Assembly (NCBI RefSeq): GCF_937616625.2 | Contig: NC_065577.1 | Coordinates: forward strand, 4,133,001-4,197,000 | DNA from: Mercurialis annua | Lineage: Eukaryota > Streptophyta > Magnoliopsida > Malpighiales > Euphorbiaceae | Direction of reading: 5' to 3' | DNA length: 64,000 bases | In this document: positions 1-10,672 of the stretch, in pieces | Layout: the number at the start of each line of letters is the position of its first letter | Numbering within the stretch: the stretch's first letter is position 1 | Translations under genes and position numbers: made by a program | Notes under the pieces: generated by a model | What the model saw: the letters and a program-made list of their open reading frames with translations, nothing else | Databases searched by the model: none | Told to the model about the DNA's origin: nothing

Positions 1-510
1 TTTCCTGGCATCCCTTCAACACCTGGCGGCTTAATTAATACCTTACCTCCGCCTTTAAATTGGCCCGGCATCCCATCTCCTCCACCACCTTTAGAAGTTC
101 TCGGCATTCCTTCAGCACCCAACGGGTTAACTACCACTTTACCTCCGCCTTTAAATTGGCCCGGCATCCCATCTCCTCCACCACCTTTAGAAGTTCTTGG
201 CATCCCTTCAACACCCGGCAGCTTAATTAACACCCCGCCTATATATGTGCCCGGCCTCTCACCCCCTCCACCACCTTTACAAGTTCCCGGCATTCCTTTA
301 ACACCCAACAGCTTGATTAACTTGCGTCCTCCTTCAAGTGTGCCCGACGTCTCTATAAATACCTTCCCACCACCATCAAATGTGCAGGGCGTCCCGTCAA
401 GTCCCCTTGGCCCCGTGCCTGCAGCGTCAACTGTGCCCGCCTTTCCGACAATATCAGATGTCCCAAGTACCCCGTCGACCTCCTATAATTCCCCACCTAC
501 GACTCCTTAA
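1..510 (+). CDS. Proline-rich repeat protein, 3' part (5' end outside window)
   Basis: The frame is open from base 1 to a TAA at 508-510, so this is the C-terminal 169 residues of a gene that starts outside the window. It is built from near-tandem units of about 32 residues. Each contains G-I-P-S-x-P, then L-I-N-T-L-P-P-P-L-N-W, then P-G-I-P-S-P-P-P-P-L-E-V. Two units are almost identical and later ones diverge, and the last 50 residues are loose P/S/V-rich sequence. Composition fits a secreted proline-rich structural or cell-wall protein like the other genes of this cluster, but the signal peptide is not visible. The function is inferred from composition only. Confidence 0.7.
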   Translation, partial: FPGIPSTPGGLINTLPPPLNWPGIPSPPPPLEVLGIPSAPNGLTTTLPPPLNWPGIPSPPPPLEVLGIPSTPGSLINTPPIYVPGLSPPPPPLQVPGIPLTPNSLINLRPPSSVPDVSINTFPPPSNVQGVPSSPLGPVPAASTVPAFPTISDVPSTPSTSYNSPPTTP

Positions 511-1332
511 AACCGAACCAATATTTTTTTTACTATTAGCCAAGTATGGTGGTGTTTGTTTTTCAAAAAAAGGAACTTTTAGGATGAGTTGCTCGATAAA
601 TGTATAGGAATATTATTATTTTTAGACTTATGTTCCATGATTTTCTTGATCAAATAGAAAACATATGTATATAGAAGGAAGTTTGCTTGTTGTAGGTGCT
701 TGTTATAGGATTTTTATTTTCATGTGTATTTTTCAAATAAATATACTATTATGTCTCCTAGTCCTAGCGGTGGAATCATAATTTTTTTCCAGCACTGATT
801 AAATGTTACTTACGTGAACTATTTAGTCCATTTTTGACTTTCTAAAAGTGGATTTCTCTTTAACACTGATTTTACTATAAATCTTAATCTTAAAAAAAAA
901 TCAAATTTAACTATAGCTCGAATAAAAATCTATCTCAGATTGTGAATGGTTCCGCCACTAATCTCTCCCCAATCTCAACTGGGTGATACCCAATAAGGTA
1001 AAATATTTTTATTTAATGAATAAATTTGTATTAAAAAGCCACAAAAAATAAAAAAACCGCTACTAAGCTTTCACATAAAATGTGACACACGAGGCGGTAC
1101 ACTAAAGATTAGGCTATGACCAACAAAACAAGCAACGAGTCACTGGTTTGCAAATAAAATACCGTGTAAATATTAGTTAGCTAGATATTTTAGAGCTAAT
1201 CAAACTCTAACTTTTGTACTTGTATTATATACACACTAATACATGATATTAAACTCTTAAAGTACTGAATTATAGAGCTAATCTTTTTTTTAGTTCCGGA
1301 ACTTATTATTTTGTCTACCCATTCGTAACTAA
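511..1332. other. Intergenic, AT-rich
   Basis: 3' flank of the partial proline-rich gene. No coding frame or RNA gene is recognised. The sequence around 760-960 looks like decayed repeat. Confidence 0.5.
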
Positions 1333-1914
1333 GAGGCCGTTTGGTTCGCCACAAAAAGGGGAAAATGGGAATGAGAATGATTCTCATTGTCTGTGTTTAT
1401 TTTGTCAAATTATACTAGAGAATGGGAATGTGACTACCTCTTTAATGGGAATCACCCATTCCCCCCTACCCAATGAAAATGGACTTTTGAGAATGGAAAT
1501 CAAAATGTAACAAAATATTTTAATAATAAATAATAAATATATAATTATTAAAAAACTAGTTTTAAATATTTATTTTAAAAAATATACTTAAAATAATAAA
1601 AAAAAAAAATTTTAATATTTTTTCTAAAAATAAATTTTTTAATTTTTTTAAAATAAGTTTTTTTACTTTTTTTAATTTTTTTCAAAATAGTTTTTTAAAT
1701 TTTTTTAAAATATTTTTTTAATTTTTTAAAATAAATTTTTAAATTTTTAAATTTTTTATATATAAAAATATTTAAAATATTAAACTTTACCCATTCCCAT
1801 TCCCATTCCCACACTAATTTTGAACCAAACAAAAAATGAAAACAATCATTCCCATTCCTTCTCATTCCCATTCCCATCTCGATTTCGATTCCCAACCTTG
1901 AACCAAACGGTCCC
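1333..1914. mobile_element. Tourist-like (PIF/Harbinger) MITE, 582 bp
   Basis: The ends are inverted: GAGGCCGTTTGGTTC on the left and GAACCAAACGGTCCC on the right. Both sides carry TAA (1330-1332 and 1915-1917), the target duplication of PIF/Harbinger elements. The interior is A/T homopolymer plus runs of the hexamer CATTCC near both ends. There is no transposase. Confidence 0.75.
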
Positions 1915-2053
1915 TAAGTGAAAGTTCAATATTGCGATCGCGATACGATGGTAAACAAGCTGTTCTATAAAATCTGCTCTCTACATTTTCCGCCTTTTGC
2001 GATTGATTTAAGCAAGAGCGCTAATACTGTAATCCTAATTTTTTCTTTCACAG

Positions 2054-2308
2054 CATGTGCCAAGACACTTTTTGAAGAGGTATCTTAGAGGAGCTCGTGG
2101 GTATGTTAAAGTGGCAATGTCTGACGGACGAGTTTGGACAATCTGCCTCCGTAAAATTAGTCACAAACGTGCAGCATTTGGGAAGGGATGGCAAGCATTT
2201 TGCAGAGAAAACAATCTGAAGGCAGAAGATGTTTGTGTTTTTGAGCTGATAACAGAAAAATGTGATGCTGAAAGCTTCTATTTCTCGTGCAGTTTGTTGA
2301 AGGAATGA
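2054..2308 (+). pseudogene. Orphan B3 DNA-binding domain exon (REM-type)
   Basis: A polypyrimidine tract and CAG acceptor (2042-2053) precede an 84-residue frame that begins H-V-P-R-H-F-L-K-R-Y. It has the landmarks of the second half of a plant B3 domain: a W-x-I-C-L strand, G-K-G-W-Q-A-F-C, E-N-N-L-K-A-E-D-V-C-V-F-E-L, then a stop. B3 domains bind DNA in nuclear transcription factors such as the REM family. Only this one exon is present. I found no upstream exon carrying the first strands, and a Tourist MITE sits 140 bp upstream, so this is most likely a gene fragment. A distant 5' exon outside the window cannot be excluded. Confidence 0.7.
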
Positions 2309-2378
2309 AATCTCTCAGAGTTTAATATTCCACTAATGCACTCTTCAATATCAAAATTATCAGTTATATTTTTATTAA

Positions 2379-2750
2379 GGCTTAATGCCTTAAATAAACT
2401 TCGACCTTTTATCTCCTCTTCAATCCTACTCCACCGTTGAAAATTTGTCAATTTTATCCCATTTTGCATTTTTTCATGTCAATTGTACCCTAAACATAAA
2501 ATTAACCTTTATTTACTTGACAAAAGTTCAAAATAATTCTTCAAAAATGGTCAATTTAATATAAAAAATTAATCTAATGCAGAAATGATCAATTTAGAGA
2601 ATTTTTGCTAAATAAAAAATGTGTCAATTTTATGCTTTAGGGGACAATTGAAATGAAAAAATATAAAATAGAGTAAAATTGACTGAGTTGCAACGTCGGA
2701 GTAGGATTGAAAAGGGATGAAAGGTCAGGTGTTTTTTTAAGACATTGGCG
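2379..2750. mobile_element. Foldback MITE (GGCTTAAT-type), decayed
   Basis: The left arm starts GGCTTAATGCCTTAAATAAAC and contains TCAATTGTACCCTAAAC. The right arm carries the inverse (GGGGACAATTGAAATG, then GAAAGGTCAGG). It is non-coding and belongs to the same foldback group as the elements at 13591, 17368, 37941 and 57957. Confidence 0.55.
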
Positions 2751-3096
2751 TTTTATTAATTATATCCAAAACATAAAATAAAAATCGTAATTATTTTGAG
2801 TAAAATATAATTTCGAATAATTATATCCTAAGTATTTGGTCACAATACTTTTAGACATGCAAACTCAATGGAATAAATTCATCCATTGGCAAATTTTCAT
2901 CATTAGTCTGTTTTCCATAATAATCAAGAGCTTCATGAACAAAATGACCTAACAAGATATATAACAAGTTTGAATTGTATTAATCTAGAAAACTTATGAC
3001 CAAATTCAACCATTTTAATTTGATGGAGGAAGAGTGTAGTCAAACAAAATTTCCAGTATTATAGAAACAAAATTTCCCTTAACAATTTTTTTATAG
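2751..3096. other. Intergenic upstream of the 3215 gene
   Basis: AT-rich and non-coding. It holds the distal promoter of the following gene and no recognised repeat. Confidence 0.4.
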
Positions 3097-3104
3097 CTAT
3101 AAAA
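3097..3104 (+). promoter_or_regulatory. TATA box of the 3215 gene
   Basis: CTATAAAAGG lies about 110 bp before the first ATG, the same spacing as in the type B genes of the cluster. Confidence 0.55.
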
Positions 3105-3214
3105 GGTAAACACCAAGCAATTGTTTAACTCACCAATATTCACATTGAATAACTTTTCAATTTTTGTATCTTGTTCAAAATATCATCTAATTAAGCAATT
3201 ACTTGACAATTTAT

Positions 3215-3553
3215 ATGATGGGTTCTTGCAAGTATTTCCTCTTAACATTATTTTGTATAATGTCATTTTCAAAACTGAACCCTAGCTCGGCAGCTAGAAA
3301 TCTCTTCCAATTTCCATCCCCCACTTTTAACACATTTTTTCCAAAGCCGATCGGAATGTCATCACCGCCAATATCTTTCTTAGATCCCGGGCTGCCTACG
3401 ACACCATATGTGCCGTCCGTAGGCAGCAACTCGAACCCTTTCGGATCCATGCCAACCATGCCTATGGGATCCTTCGTGCAAGGCGATCCCTCAACGCCCG
3501 GAAAGAATACTGCTGCCTCTCAATCTCAACCCATAAAATCCTCTCGTAATTAA
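3215..3553 (+). CDS. Secreted proline-rich protein, divergent cluster member
   Basis: 112 residues. The first ATG is at 3215, with a second directly after it at 3218. A hydrophobic signal peptide (residues 4-25) leads to S-S-A-A-R-N-L-F-Q-F-P, which matches the A-A-R-N-L-L-Q block found after the signal peptide throughout the cluster. The rest is rich in P, S, G and M (for example P-T-M-P-M-G) but lacks the regular P-x-L-P steps of types A and B and ends in charged K-S-S-R-N. It is probably apoplastic and its function is unknown. A TATA box at the usual distance and an open frame support a real gene. Confidence 0.7.
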   Translation: MMGSCKYFLLTLFCIMSFSKLNPSSAARNLFQFPSPTFNTFFPKPIGMSSPPISFLDPGLPTTPYVPSVGSNSNPFGSMPTMPMGSFVQGDPSTPGKNTAASQSQPIKSSRN

Positions 3554-4654
3554 TCAGCTTTCTCATTGCTACCTCAATTAATAATTTATATAGAAAATAA
3601 TAAAATTTCTTATAGCCTAAAGTGTAACAGCCTTTTAGGCTGTAACGGCATACTACTTTTTTATCCATTAAATTGATTGATTGATTAATTATTTTTAATT
3701 AATTAATCAATTTAGTTTTTATTAATTATTATTTTATTTTATTATTATATAATTTAAATGTTATAAAAATTGAGCAAACTTATTATTATTTTTATTGTTA
3801 AATGTTAGTTAAACTGAGTAATAAATAAAATATAACATCAAAATGAAGATATTGTTATTATTTATCATAAAGTGTAAAAAGTAATGATCTATTACTTAAT
3901 AAAAAAACTAAAGTTTCAAAAATAAAATGATATCTTTTGATACTTTGATAACTATAGATATATTTTCAAATTTTAATTTTAATAAAACAATACAAATGAT
4001 AGTTTTATTGTTTATATAGTATAAGTTTTACTCTTATAAACTATTAACACAATATGATAAAAATTAAATTATAAATTAAAAGTATCCTTTATGTTTTTAA
4101 ATTTATTTATTAATAAAAAAAGAATTATAAATAAATAACTAAATTGACGAGTAATTTATTGACCATTGGACTGGTTAATTAATCAAGTAGAGAAGACGTC
4201 CAGCGTGGATGCTTAAGAAGCTACCACAACCTATATTTTAAGAAATGTGTGTTTTTAAATTTGTGTTGTATAAAAAATACTCTATATTTCCACTTATCAT
4301 AATTTAATTTAATGTTAGTAGTGAATTTATATTTATTTTAATTCAACAACTAAATGTAGAATGAATTGTTTTTGTATAATGATAAGTTTAGGTCTACTAA
4401 TTTTAGAAACAATTATTAATGTTTTATGTAGTGGAATATCCATGCCATGCACTGATTCATGAGTTATACAATAGAGGATAACTAGATGGACGAAAATAAT
4501 GTATCACAAATAACTCAAAAGTCTGATTAAAATGAAAATAAAGAAAAACAAACAAAATAAAAATAAAACCACTCATATGTTTTCTCTATAGAGAAAATAC
4601 AAAAAAACATAATAATTAGTAAATATGAAACATATTGAAACTGGAGGATTTGAC
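3554..4654. other. Intergenic, very AT-rich
   Basis: No gene seen. Just after the stop, ACAGCCTTTTAGGCTGT (3628-3644) can form a short hairpin. 3664-3715 holds an inverted run of TTGATTAATTA-type sequence. The rest is unrecognised AT-rich DNA. Confidence 0.4.
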
Positions 4655-4996
4655 TTAGTTCCCAGCTGGTGGTGGGGAGAGCGAAGGAAGAGTAGGAATG
4701 GTAGTTGGGATAGTGGGGATTGAAGGCATGCTTGGCAATGGAGGCAAGCTGAACCTCGGAAGAGTCGGCATGGTCGGAATAGGAAGGGGCGGAAGTGTCG
4801 TGGGCAATGTCGGCAGTGTAGGCATCGGAAGATTTGGAATACTTGGCAAGGACGGCAACGCATTAGGGTTTGGCAAATTTGGCAACGAGGGCAAATTCGG
4901 CATTTGTAGAAGATTACGAGCAGCTAGTCCGACGTCTATGCCGGAAAATGCCAAAGCGATGAAGAAAAAGAAAGCCATATTCCTGAATGAAGGCAT
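4655..4996 (-). CDS. Type A secreted Leu/Pro-rich protein
   Basis: 113 residues, intronless. The signal peptide (about residues 7-25, F-F-F-F-I-A-L-A-F) ends near G-L-A-A-R-N-L-L-Q-M-P. Residues 33-100 are short steps of P-x-L-P and P-x-I-P with almost no charged residues, and the C-terminus is L-S-P-P-P-A-G-N. The layout recalls PELPK-type and other proline-rich wall proteins, with hydroxylatable prolines, so an apoplastic or cell-wall place is likely. The first ATG adds six residues (M-P-S-F-R-N) before a second Met that matches the paralogues' start, so the true start may be at 4978. A minus-strand TATA box lies about 90 bp upstream. Confidence 0.8.
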   Translation of the reverse strand: MPSFRNMAFFFFIALAFSGIDVGLAARNLLQMPNLPSLPNLPNPNALPSLPSIPNLPMPTLPTLPTTLPPLPIPTMPTLPRFSLPPLPSMPSIPTIPTTIPTLPSLSPPPAGN

Positions 4997-5085
4997 GTTG
5001 TATTTTTGAACTATGAATAGAAAAAAGTATGTATTGTTGTTAACTTGGTGTGTTTGGAATGAGAAAAACTACGAATAGGGTTGGG

Positions 5086-5096
5086 ATTATATAGTG
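5086..5096 (-). promoter_or_regulatory. TATA box of the type A gene at 4655
   Basis: On the minus strand the sequence reads CCACTATATAATCCC, about 90 bp before the first ATG. The other type A genes have TATATAACC or TATATAACCT at a similar distance. Confidence 0.55.
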
Positions 5097-5970
5097 GATT
5101 TTGGGTAGATTATGTAGGTGGGGAAAATAGAGAAATAAAATTAGATATCTATTTATGTTTAGTTTACCTTCACATCTAATTTCTTAGAGTCATTATTTGT
5201 CAAAGATGTAGTTGTGGTTTAGCTAACATAATAAATGAAGTCACTTTTTTCTGATATGTTTTCAAATAAATTACTAATCTTTCTTTTTTTTGGATGAATT
5301 TTTAATCGTCTCATTCCATCTCATTCTCAATTATTTTAATATGTAGATATTGACTAAATATTCTATACCCGAAACTGACCATTCACATAAAGAGTAAAGC
5401 AAAATTTTAAAGACACAATTACGATCAAATTTACAAAAGAAAATATTGAATAAAAAAAATTAACAGTTTACAAGCAATTTAATATTTTTACTTAACTACC
5501 AATTAAAAAAATTAAAATGATATATATTCTAAATAATAATTATATAATAAAATTTATTATTTTATGCGGAATCGAAATTTTTAGAAATTGGATACAAAAA
5601 CTGGATAGTGGTATTTTTGTAATTTTATCTGAATTTGAAGTGTGCGATTTAGGCAATTTATGGACCTAGTTTCATTAGTAGCATGCCAAAATTGCTATTT
5701 TTATTTTTAATTAATTATTTTTAATTTTAATTATGCCTAGGATTTTTTTAATTCCATATTAGGATGCCATTGTTTTTTTATATTTATATGTAGGTTGAAG
5801 ATTCAGATTTTGAATGTCAAAGAACGGCTAATGCTTTTTCTTTTTTAATTTTAAAATTCACTTGAATGAACGATTATTTGGATCTCTAATTCTTAAAATC
5901 CATTCGAATCAATAGATGAGAAAGCTACAGTTTGGTATTAATTTTTCAATCAGCATATATATAAATCTCT
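5097..5970. other. Intergenic upstream of a type A gene
   Basis: Non-coding, AT-rich. No repeat or gene recognised. Confidence 0.4.
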
Positions 5971-6159
5971 CTTTTTTTTATAAGTCCATCCGGTTTTCAG
6001 GGCTTTGTCCTGACTAATCTGGATCCGACCCGCATCGTGAACCTGGCATGATGACTGAGTCTTCCAGCGGGGATTTTCTGCATTCACAAAACTCGAATCC
6101 GAGATCTTATTTAAGCGATACCAAACCGCTTAGCACTTGAACCAACTCCTATTGGTTAA
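5971..6159 (-). mobile_element. Au-like SINE
   Basis: Read on the minus strand it opens with a pol III A-box-like GTTGGTTCAAGTGCTAAGC and a B-box-like GGATTCGAGTT. It then runs through GCCAGGTTCACGATGCGGG to a 3' hairpin GTCAGGACAAAGCCCTGA and CCGGATGG, the arrangement of the plant Au SINE family. AAATCTCT flanks both sides (5963-5970 and 6160-6167) as a target duplication. The A-run at the 3' end is beside the 5963 copy. Confidence 0.8.
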
Positions 6160-6169
6160 AAATCTCTTG

Positions 6170-7190
6170 TTTACGCAGCGTCAAACTCTATCTAATACCA
6201 TCATTTGAAAAGGGCAAAATGAGTTTAATTATATAACAATAATCAGAGATAATCGTTGATCTAACATAAATTAAACTCATTTTGATCTAACATAAATCTC
6301 TATCTAACATAAATCTTCAGAGATATCGAAAGTCCAATAAAAAATACTAATATATATCCAACCTCAACTAATATGCCACTACAAGAAACTTGATTTTTGA
6401 AAACGTGAGTTGTCGTTGTGAAAACCTAAAATATGGTTGTTAAATTTTTTTAACAATGACAAACGTGGTTGTGCGTGTTAGCGTAATGTAATGTTTTTTA
6501 TAACGACTTTTTTAAATAATGGTCGTTGCTATAGGTTTTACAAAATCTATAAGATTGGTTGTTAAAAGTTATTAATAACTATAAAACGTCGTTATCAAAA
6601 CATTATAATATTAATTATTATTTTAATATGTTATATAATTTTATAATTTTATAATTTTTATATTTTAAAATACAATTATTATTAAAATTTAATATTTTTT
6701 ATTTTTTGATTGATATATTACAACAAAAGTAAAAATTATTTTTATAGTGAAGGGTGGGTTTCTTTTATAGTGAGAATGCGTCATTCTCATTTCACTTATT
6801 TTCAATGTGGGATTTTAACTATTCCTTCTTTCTTTTAACAACGAAATTATTTGTCGTTATGAAATGCTAATATTTAAAAACGACACATATTAAATCGTTG
6901 GTAAAGCAAATAATTTACAATGACATGATTAGTCGTTGTAAAATAATTATCTTTAAAAAACGATATAAATTAAGTCGTTGCTAAAAGTATAATTTTTAAT
7001 AACGATTTTATTAGGCGTTGTAAAATAATTATATTTAGAAACGGCATTAAAATAATCGTTATAAAAGGTATATGTATTGTAACTATTTTAATAGTCGTTG
7101 TAATGGACCGTTGCTAAAACTCACTTTTCTTGTAGTGTGCTGTCGACTTTAAGTTGAAACAGATAAGAAGGTGAACTAACAAGGAATTAA
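6170..7190. repeat. Conserved upstream block of the array, split by a CACTA element
   Basis: The pieces at 6250-6345 (GATCTAACATAAATC, ATCTTCAGAG) and 7141-7190 (CTTTAAGTTGAAACAGATAAG, GTGAACTAACAAGG) match, in order, the block found upstream of the type A genes at 9985, 13030 and 19150. A 761-bp CACTA element separates them here. Confidence 0.5.
6377..7137. mobile_element. Non-autonomous CACTA transposon, 761 bp
   Basis: The termini are CACTACAAGAAA and TTTTCTTGTAGTG, and TGC is duplicated outside (6374-6376 and 7138-7140), as expected for CACTA. The subterminal regions are filled with short direct and inverted copies of a motif around AACGAC / GTCGTTG(T/C), the likely transposase binding sites. 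There is no open frame. It sits 117 bp before the ATG of the 7255 gene. Confidence 0.88.
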
Positions 7191-7254
7191 CTAATTAAAC
7201 TTATGAGATTCTATTAATTTTTTTCATCATCAGAATCTCTAAACATACTCATCA

Positions 7255-7452
7255 ATGGCATCATTCATCTCCTTCATTCTTGCTATCTTTGTATTCTCAT
7301 TTGCAAGCATGCATGTAACTTTAGCTGCACGCAATCTTCTGCAAATGCCAACATTGCCAAATTTACCAAACCCTACTGCATTTCCACCATTACCAAGTTT
7401 TCCAAATCTTCCACAGCCCACTTTGCCAAACTTGCATCATGACTTTGCTTGA
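7255..7452 (+). CDS. Short type A-like secreted peptide
   Basis: 65 residues. The signal peptide (residues 5-24) is followed by T-L-A-A-R-N-L-L-Q-M-P and seven P-x-L-P or P-x-F-P steps, then it ends abruptly in N-L-H-H-D-F-A. It is a little over half the usual length and lacks the SPPPAGN tail, so it is either truncated or a natural short form. It is the only type A-like gene on the plus strand. A CACTA element ends 117 bp upstream, and no TATA box is visible between the two, so the promoter may be displaced. Confidence 0.6.
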   Translation: MASFISFILAIFVFSFASMHVTLAARNLLQMPTLPNLPNPTAFPPLPSFPNLPQPTLPNLHHDFA

Positions 7453-8822
7453 GGGATTTGTTTTATGTGTTTCACTTGTTTTAGAATTTTTATCTTTTTT
7501 TTTTAATTTTGATGTTTTATTTTGTGATTGTGTTATTGTATTATTTATATCAATATCGATGATGTCATGTAAGATGACTTGATTTAAACTGAAATAATAT
7601 TATAGATGTTTATATATTTGTTTTTCCATGTACTCTGATAAAATAAATTTACAGAGCCACAACTATGAGAAATTGATAAATCTATCAAGTGGAGAAATTT
7701 GATAGTTTGGCCGACAATTTCTTATTTGGAGTCAAATATTATATCTAAAAAAGTACATAAAAAGATATAGATTTTAATTAATAACAATAGTATACAATTC
7801 AAAATCAAGTTATTTATTGATTAATTAATCCATTTTTGGAGGAATTGTTTTTTGAAAACATCATTCAATTTTGATTTTTATTTTTTTGATAAAACATATT
7901 TGTATTAGCACTTGGCCTAATGTTAAAATTTGATAGATAATTTAAGACAAACAAATGTATTAAAAAGATTAATTTCCATACACTATAAATAATAAGTGCA
8001 AAAATGATAATTAATTATACAAATAATAATTAACTCTAGATAATTTAAAACAAGAAAGTAAAAATGATGCCTATAAATTTGGACGGATGGTTCAAATTAT
8101 AAGAGTTTTTACATAATTTCTTATCTAGCTGTGGAATGATTTATCATAAAATAAATTAAAATATTAAATCTACTTGATTTTTTTTTCTGCTTTATATATA
8201 TAATTGACTCAAATAAAAATTACCGAACGAAACTAGCATACATATGTGTATATATACACACTCGTGGTTTTGGCAATTTAATTTTTATCTCCTTTATGTA
8301 AAATGATGATACAGGACAACACATATTTTGATAAATTTCTTAATTAGTAAGAAATTGCAATAAATTAATGAATCTTATTTTATTCTTATCATTTCATGTT
8401 TAGATGGTTTTATTTTTAGTCAATGAGAACAAATTACATCTTTAATCAGTTACAATATTAATATACATTAGTATAAATTAAGTTTTACAAATAAATTATA
8501 AGAAAAAGTAAAATATAAAAGTCATAAGGACATGAAAATCATACAAAACATAAAATTACATATAAGAAACAGAATAATTAACTTTAAACAATGAAAGTTT
8601 ATTACAAATGAAAAGATAAATTTGTTGCAATAACATAGAAACTAAAAAACGGAAAATAAAAAAATGGCAAAACAATAATTTTACAACAATAAATCATAAA
8701 TGTAACGAGAACATATGACTCAAAACAATTACTACAAATAAAATAAAATAAAAATACACACACAAACGCAAACACTCTCTCTATAGAGATGTGACGAAGG
8801 ATCGAACCATCAAGGCCGACAT
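7453..8822. other. Intergenic, AT-rich
   Basis: 3' flanks of the genes on either side. About 8480-8820 matches the 3' flank of the other type A genes (CAAAGAG-type and ACTCTCTCTATAGAGATG sequence before the stop). Nothing else recognised. Confidence 0.4.
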
Positions 8823-9161
8823 TTAGTTCCCGGCTGGTGGTGGAGAGAGGAAAGGAATGGAAGGAATGGTAGTTGGGATCGAAGGCATGTTTGGCAATGG
8901 AGGCAAAGTGAACTTGGGAAGAGTCGGCATGGCCGGAAAATTACTCGGAAGGGGCGGAAGTGTCGTCGGCAATGTTGGCAATGTAGGTTGTGGAAGATTT
9001 GGAATACTTGGCAATGACGGCAATGCATTAGGGTTTGGCAAATTTGGTATCGAGGGTAAATTCGGCATTTGAAGAAGATTACGAGCAGCTAGTCCAATGT
9101 CTATGCTGGAAAATGCCAAAGCCATGAAGAAAACAAATACTAGATTCTTGAAAAAAGCCAT
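8823..9161 (-). CDS. Type A secreted Leu/Pro-rich protein
   Basis: 112 residues. The start M-A-F-F-K-N-L-V-F-V-F-F-M-A-L-A-F gives a clear signal peptide that ends before the A-A-R-N-L-L-Q-M-P block at residues 26-34. The body is P-x-L-P and P-x-I-P steps and the end is F-L-S-P-P-P-A-G-N. It is very close to the genes at 4655, 12188 and 18282. Compared with 12188 it has an extra N-P-N-A-L-P-S-L-P step. Expected location is the apoplast or cell wall. The molecular role is unknown. Confidence 0.82.
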   Translation of the reverse strand: MAFFKNLVFVFFMALAFSSIDIGLAARNLLQMPNLPSIPNLPNPNALPSLPSIPNLPQPTLPTLPTTLPPLPSNFPAMPTLPKFTLPPLPNMPSIPTTIPSIPFLSPPPAGN

Positions 9162-9262
9162 GTTTTCAGAATTCTGATAGATATATATGTTTAAGCAAGA
9201 AGGGTATATATGTCTTTTGGTAATTGTTTTGGGAATGCGATGAGAATAACAAAAACTGGAGT

Positions 9263-9275
9263 TGAGGTTATATAG
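9263..9275 (-). promoter_or_regulatory. TATA box of the type A gene at 8823
   Basis: The minus strand reads CTCCTATATAACCTC about 105 bp before the ATG, in a stretch conserved with the upstream regions of the 12188 and 18282 genes. Confidence 0.55.
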
Positions 9276-9984
9276 GAGATGAAATTTTATGTTAGGTGTG
9301 ATCTAGGTGAGGATATTGGAGAAATTCCACGATAATTAGTTTAACTGAACATCTAAAATTTTTAGTTATTATATAAGCAAGATAAATTTATGTATTTAGA
9401 AATTTTTAATCAAAATAATGAATATAGTTAAAGAAAGTTATGACAATTTGATCCATACATTTTGTAATTTGTGATGAATATTTCTAATCCTCAATTTACA
9501 TTTATATTTGAAATTTTTTACAGTCGATGATTTTGATATTGATTTCATGAATGATTATATTACACAATCGATATTTTAATTTAGTTTAAAAACAGTTATT
9601 ATGAAAACAAGGTGAATTTAAAATAGGTTATCAGTCAAAAAAATTAATTTAAAATTGAATATATTTATTATAAATCGTTAAGTTAGCAAATTAAACGATC
9701 ACAAGTTTTTTTAAATGTATTAATTATAATAAAAATAGTTAGCAAAAATAAAAATGCAGGTACTCAATTTAATAAAATTTAAGCTAACCGTAGCAACTGC
9801 GCGTGTGAAATACACACACTTTCTGGCATGACATATGGACCTAACGTACAAAATAAGAAACGTAGGAATTCAATGTCGAAAAGTAAAGTACTTAAATTTA
9901 AAATTTCCTAAAAATTACTATATGGATTTCAAAAAAAGAAATTAAAAATTAAATCAATGTCACTAAGTTGGATTGTTTAAATTA

Positions 9985-10200
9985 CTAAATTAATCTCAGG
10001 CAGCAATTTTTTTTTTTTATGAATAAAAATCATAATCCTAAAAAATTAACTATTCGATAACCCACCAACTAGAACACATATCTGATCTAACATCAATCTT
10101 CAAACTTTCAGAGTTGTACACAACTATACAACATTTCTCCCCTTTAGTTGAAGATTGATATAAGAAGATGACCTAACAAATATGAGTTCAGAACACACAA
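9985..10200. repeat. Conserved upstream block, copy at 10 kb
   Basis: Contains CTATTCGATAACCCACCAA, ACATCAATCTTCAAACTTTC and TAGTTGAAGATTGATATAAG, then GACCTAACAA. The same order of motifs occurs at 13030, 19150 and 36590. It lies about 0.8-1.0 kb upstream of the 8823 gene and is non-coding. Confidence 0.6.
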
Positions 10201-10479
10201 TATTATATAGTTAGTTGCAACTCAACTGATATTATATCGCATATAATTACATCATATCCAAGCTTATTGTTGATATATTTGACAAAAGTTGAAAAATTAA
10301 TGATAAATATAGTAAGATTTTTAAAATTATGGTATATTTGGCAAGATTTGGAAAAATAAAAAAATCATTTAGGCTATAATTTATGACGGTTCTAAATTAT
10401 AAAAATTAGATAAGTTTTAGATTTAATACTCCAAAAATCTAAAAAAAAATCCAAATTCTTCCAATTTTAAATAAAATAT

Positions 10480-10672
10480 GGGATTGGGATTCCCTCAAAT
10501 TTATTACTTGAGGGGTCATGTTCATGATTTACACCGTTCATTATAAAATGAACAGTGTAGATTAATTTAATTAAAATTATACTTTTTTGATTTACACCGT
10601 TCATTTTGAAATGAACGGTGTAGATCGTAGATATGATCCCCTCAAGTTCAAGAACTTGAGGGAATCTCAATC
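10480..10672. mobile_element. Small foldback MITE with two internal hairpins
   Basis: The outer arms GGGATTGGGATTCCCTCAA and TTGAGGGAATCTCAATCCT are inverted. Inside are two copies of a second dyad, ACACCGTTCATT...AATGAAC(A/G)GTGT, one after the other. It is non-coding. Confidence 0.6.

Noticed and set aside
1695..1895. Met-Gly-Glu-rich frame
   Set aside because: Made by CATTCC repeats at the end of the Tourist MITE.
4698..5009. Gly-rich frame opposite the type A gene (similar ones opposite 8823, 12188, 18282, 11302, 33732 and 59848)
   Set aside because: These are antisense shadows: proline codons (CCN) read as glycine (GGN) on the other strand. They lack signal peptides and vary with the sense gene.
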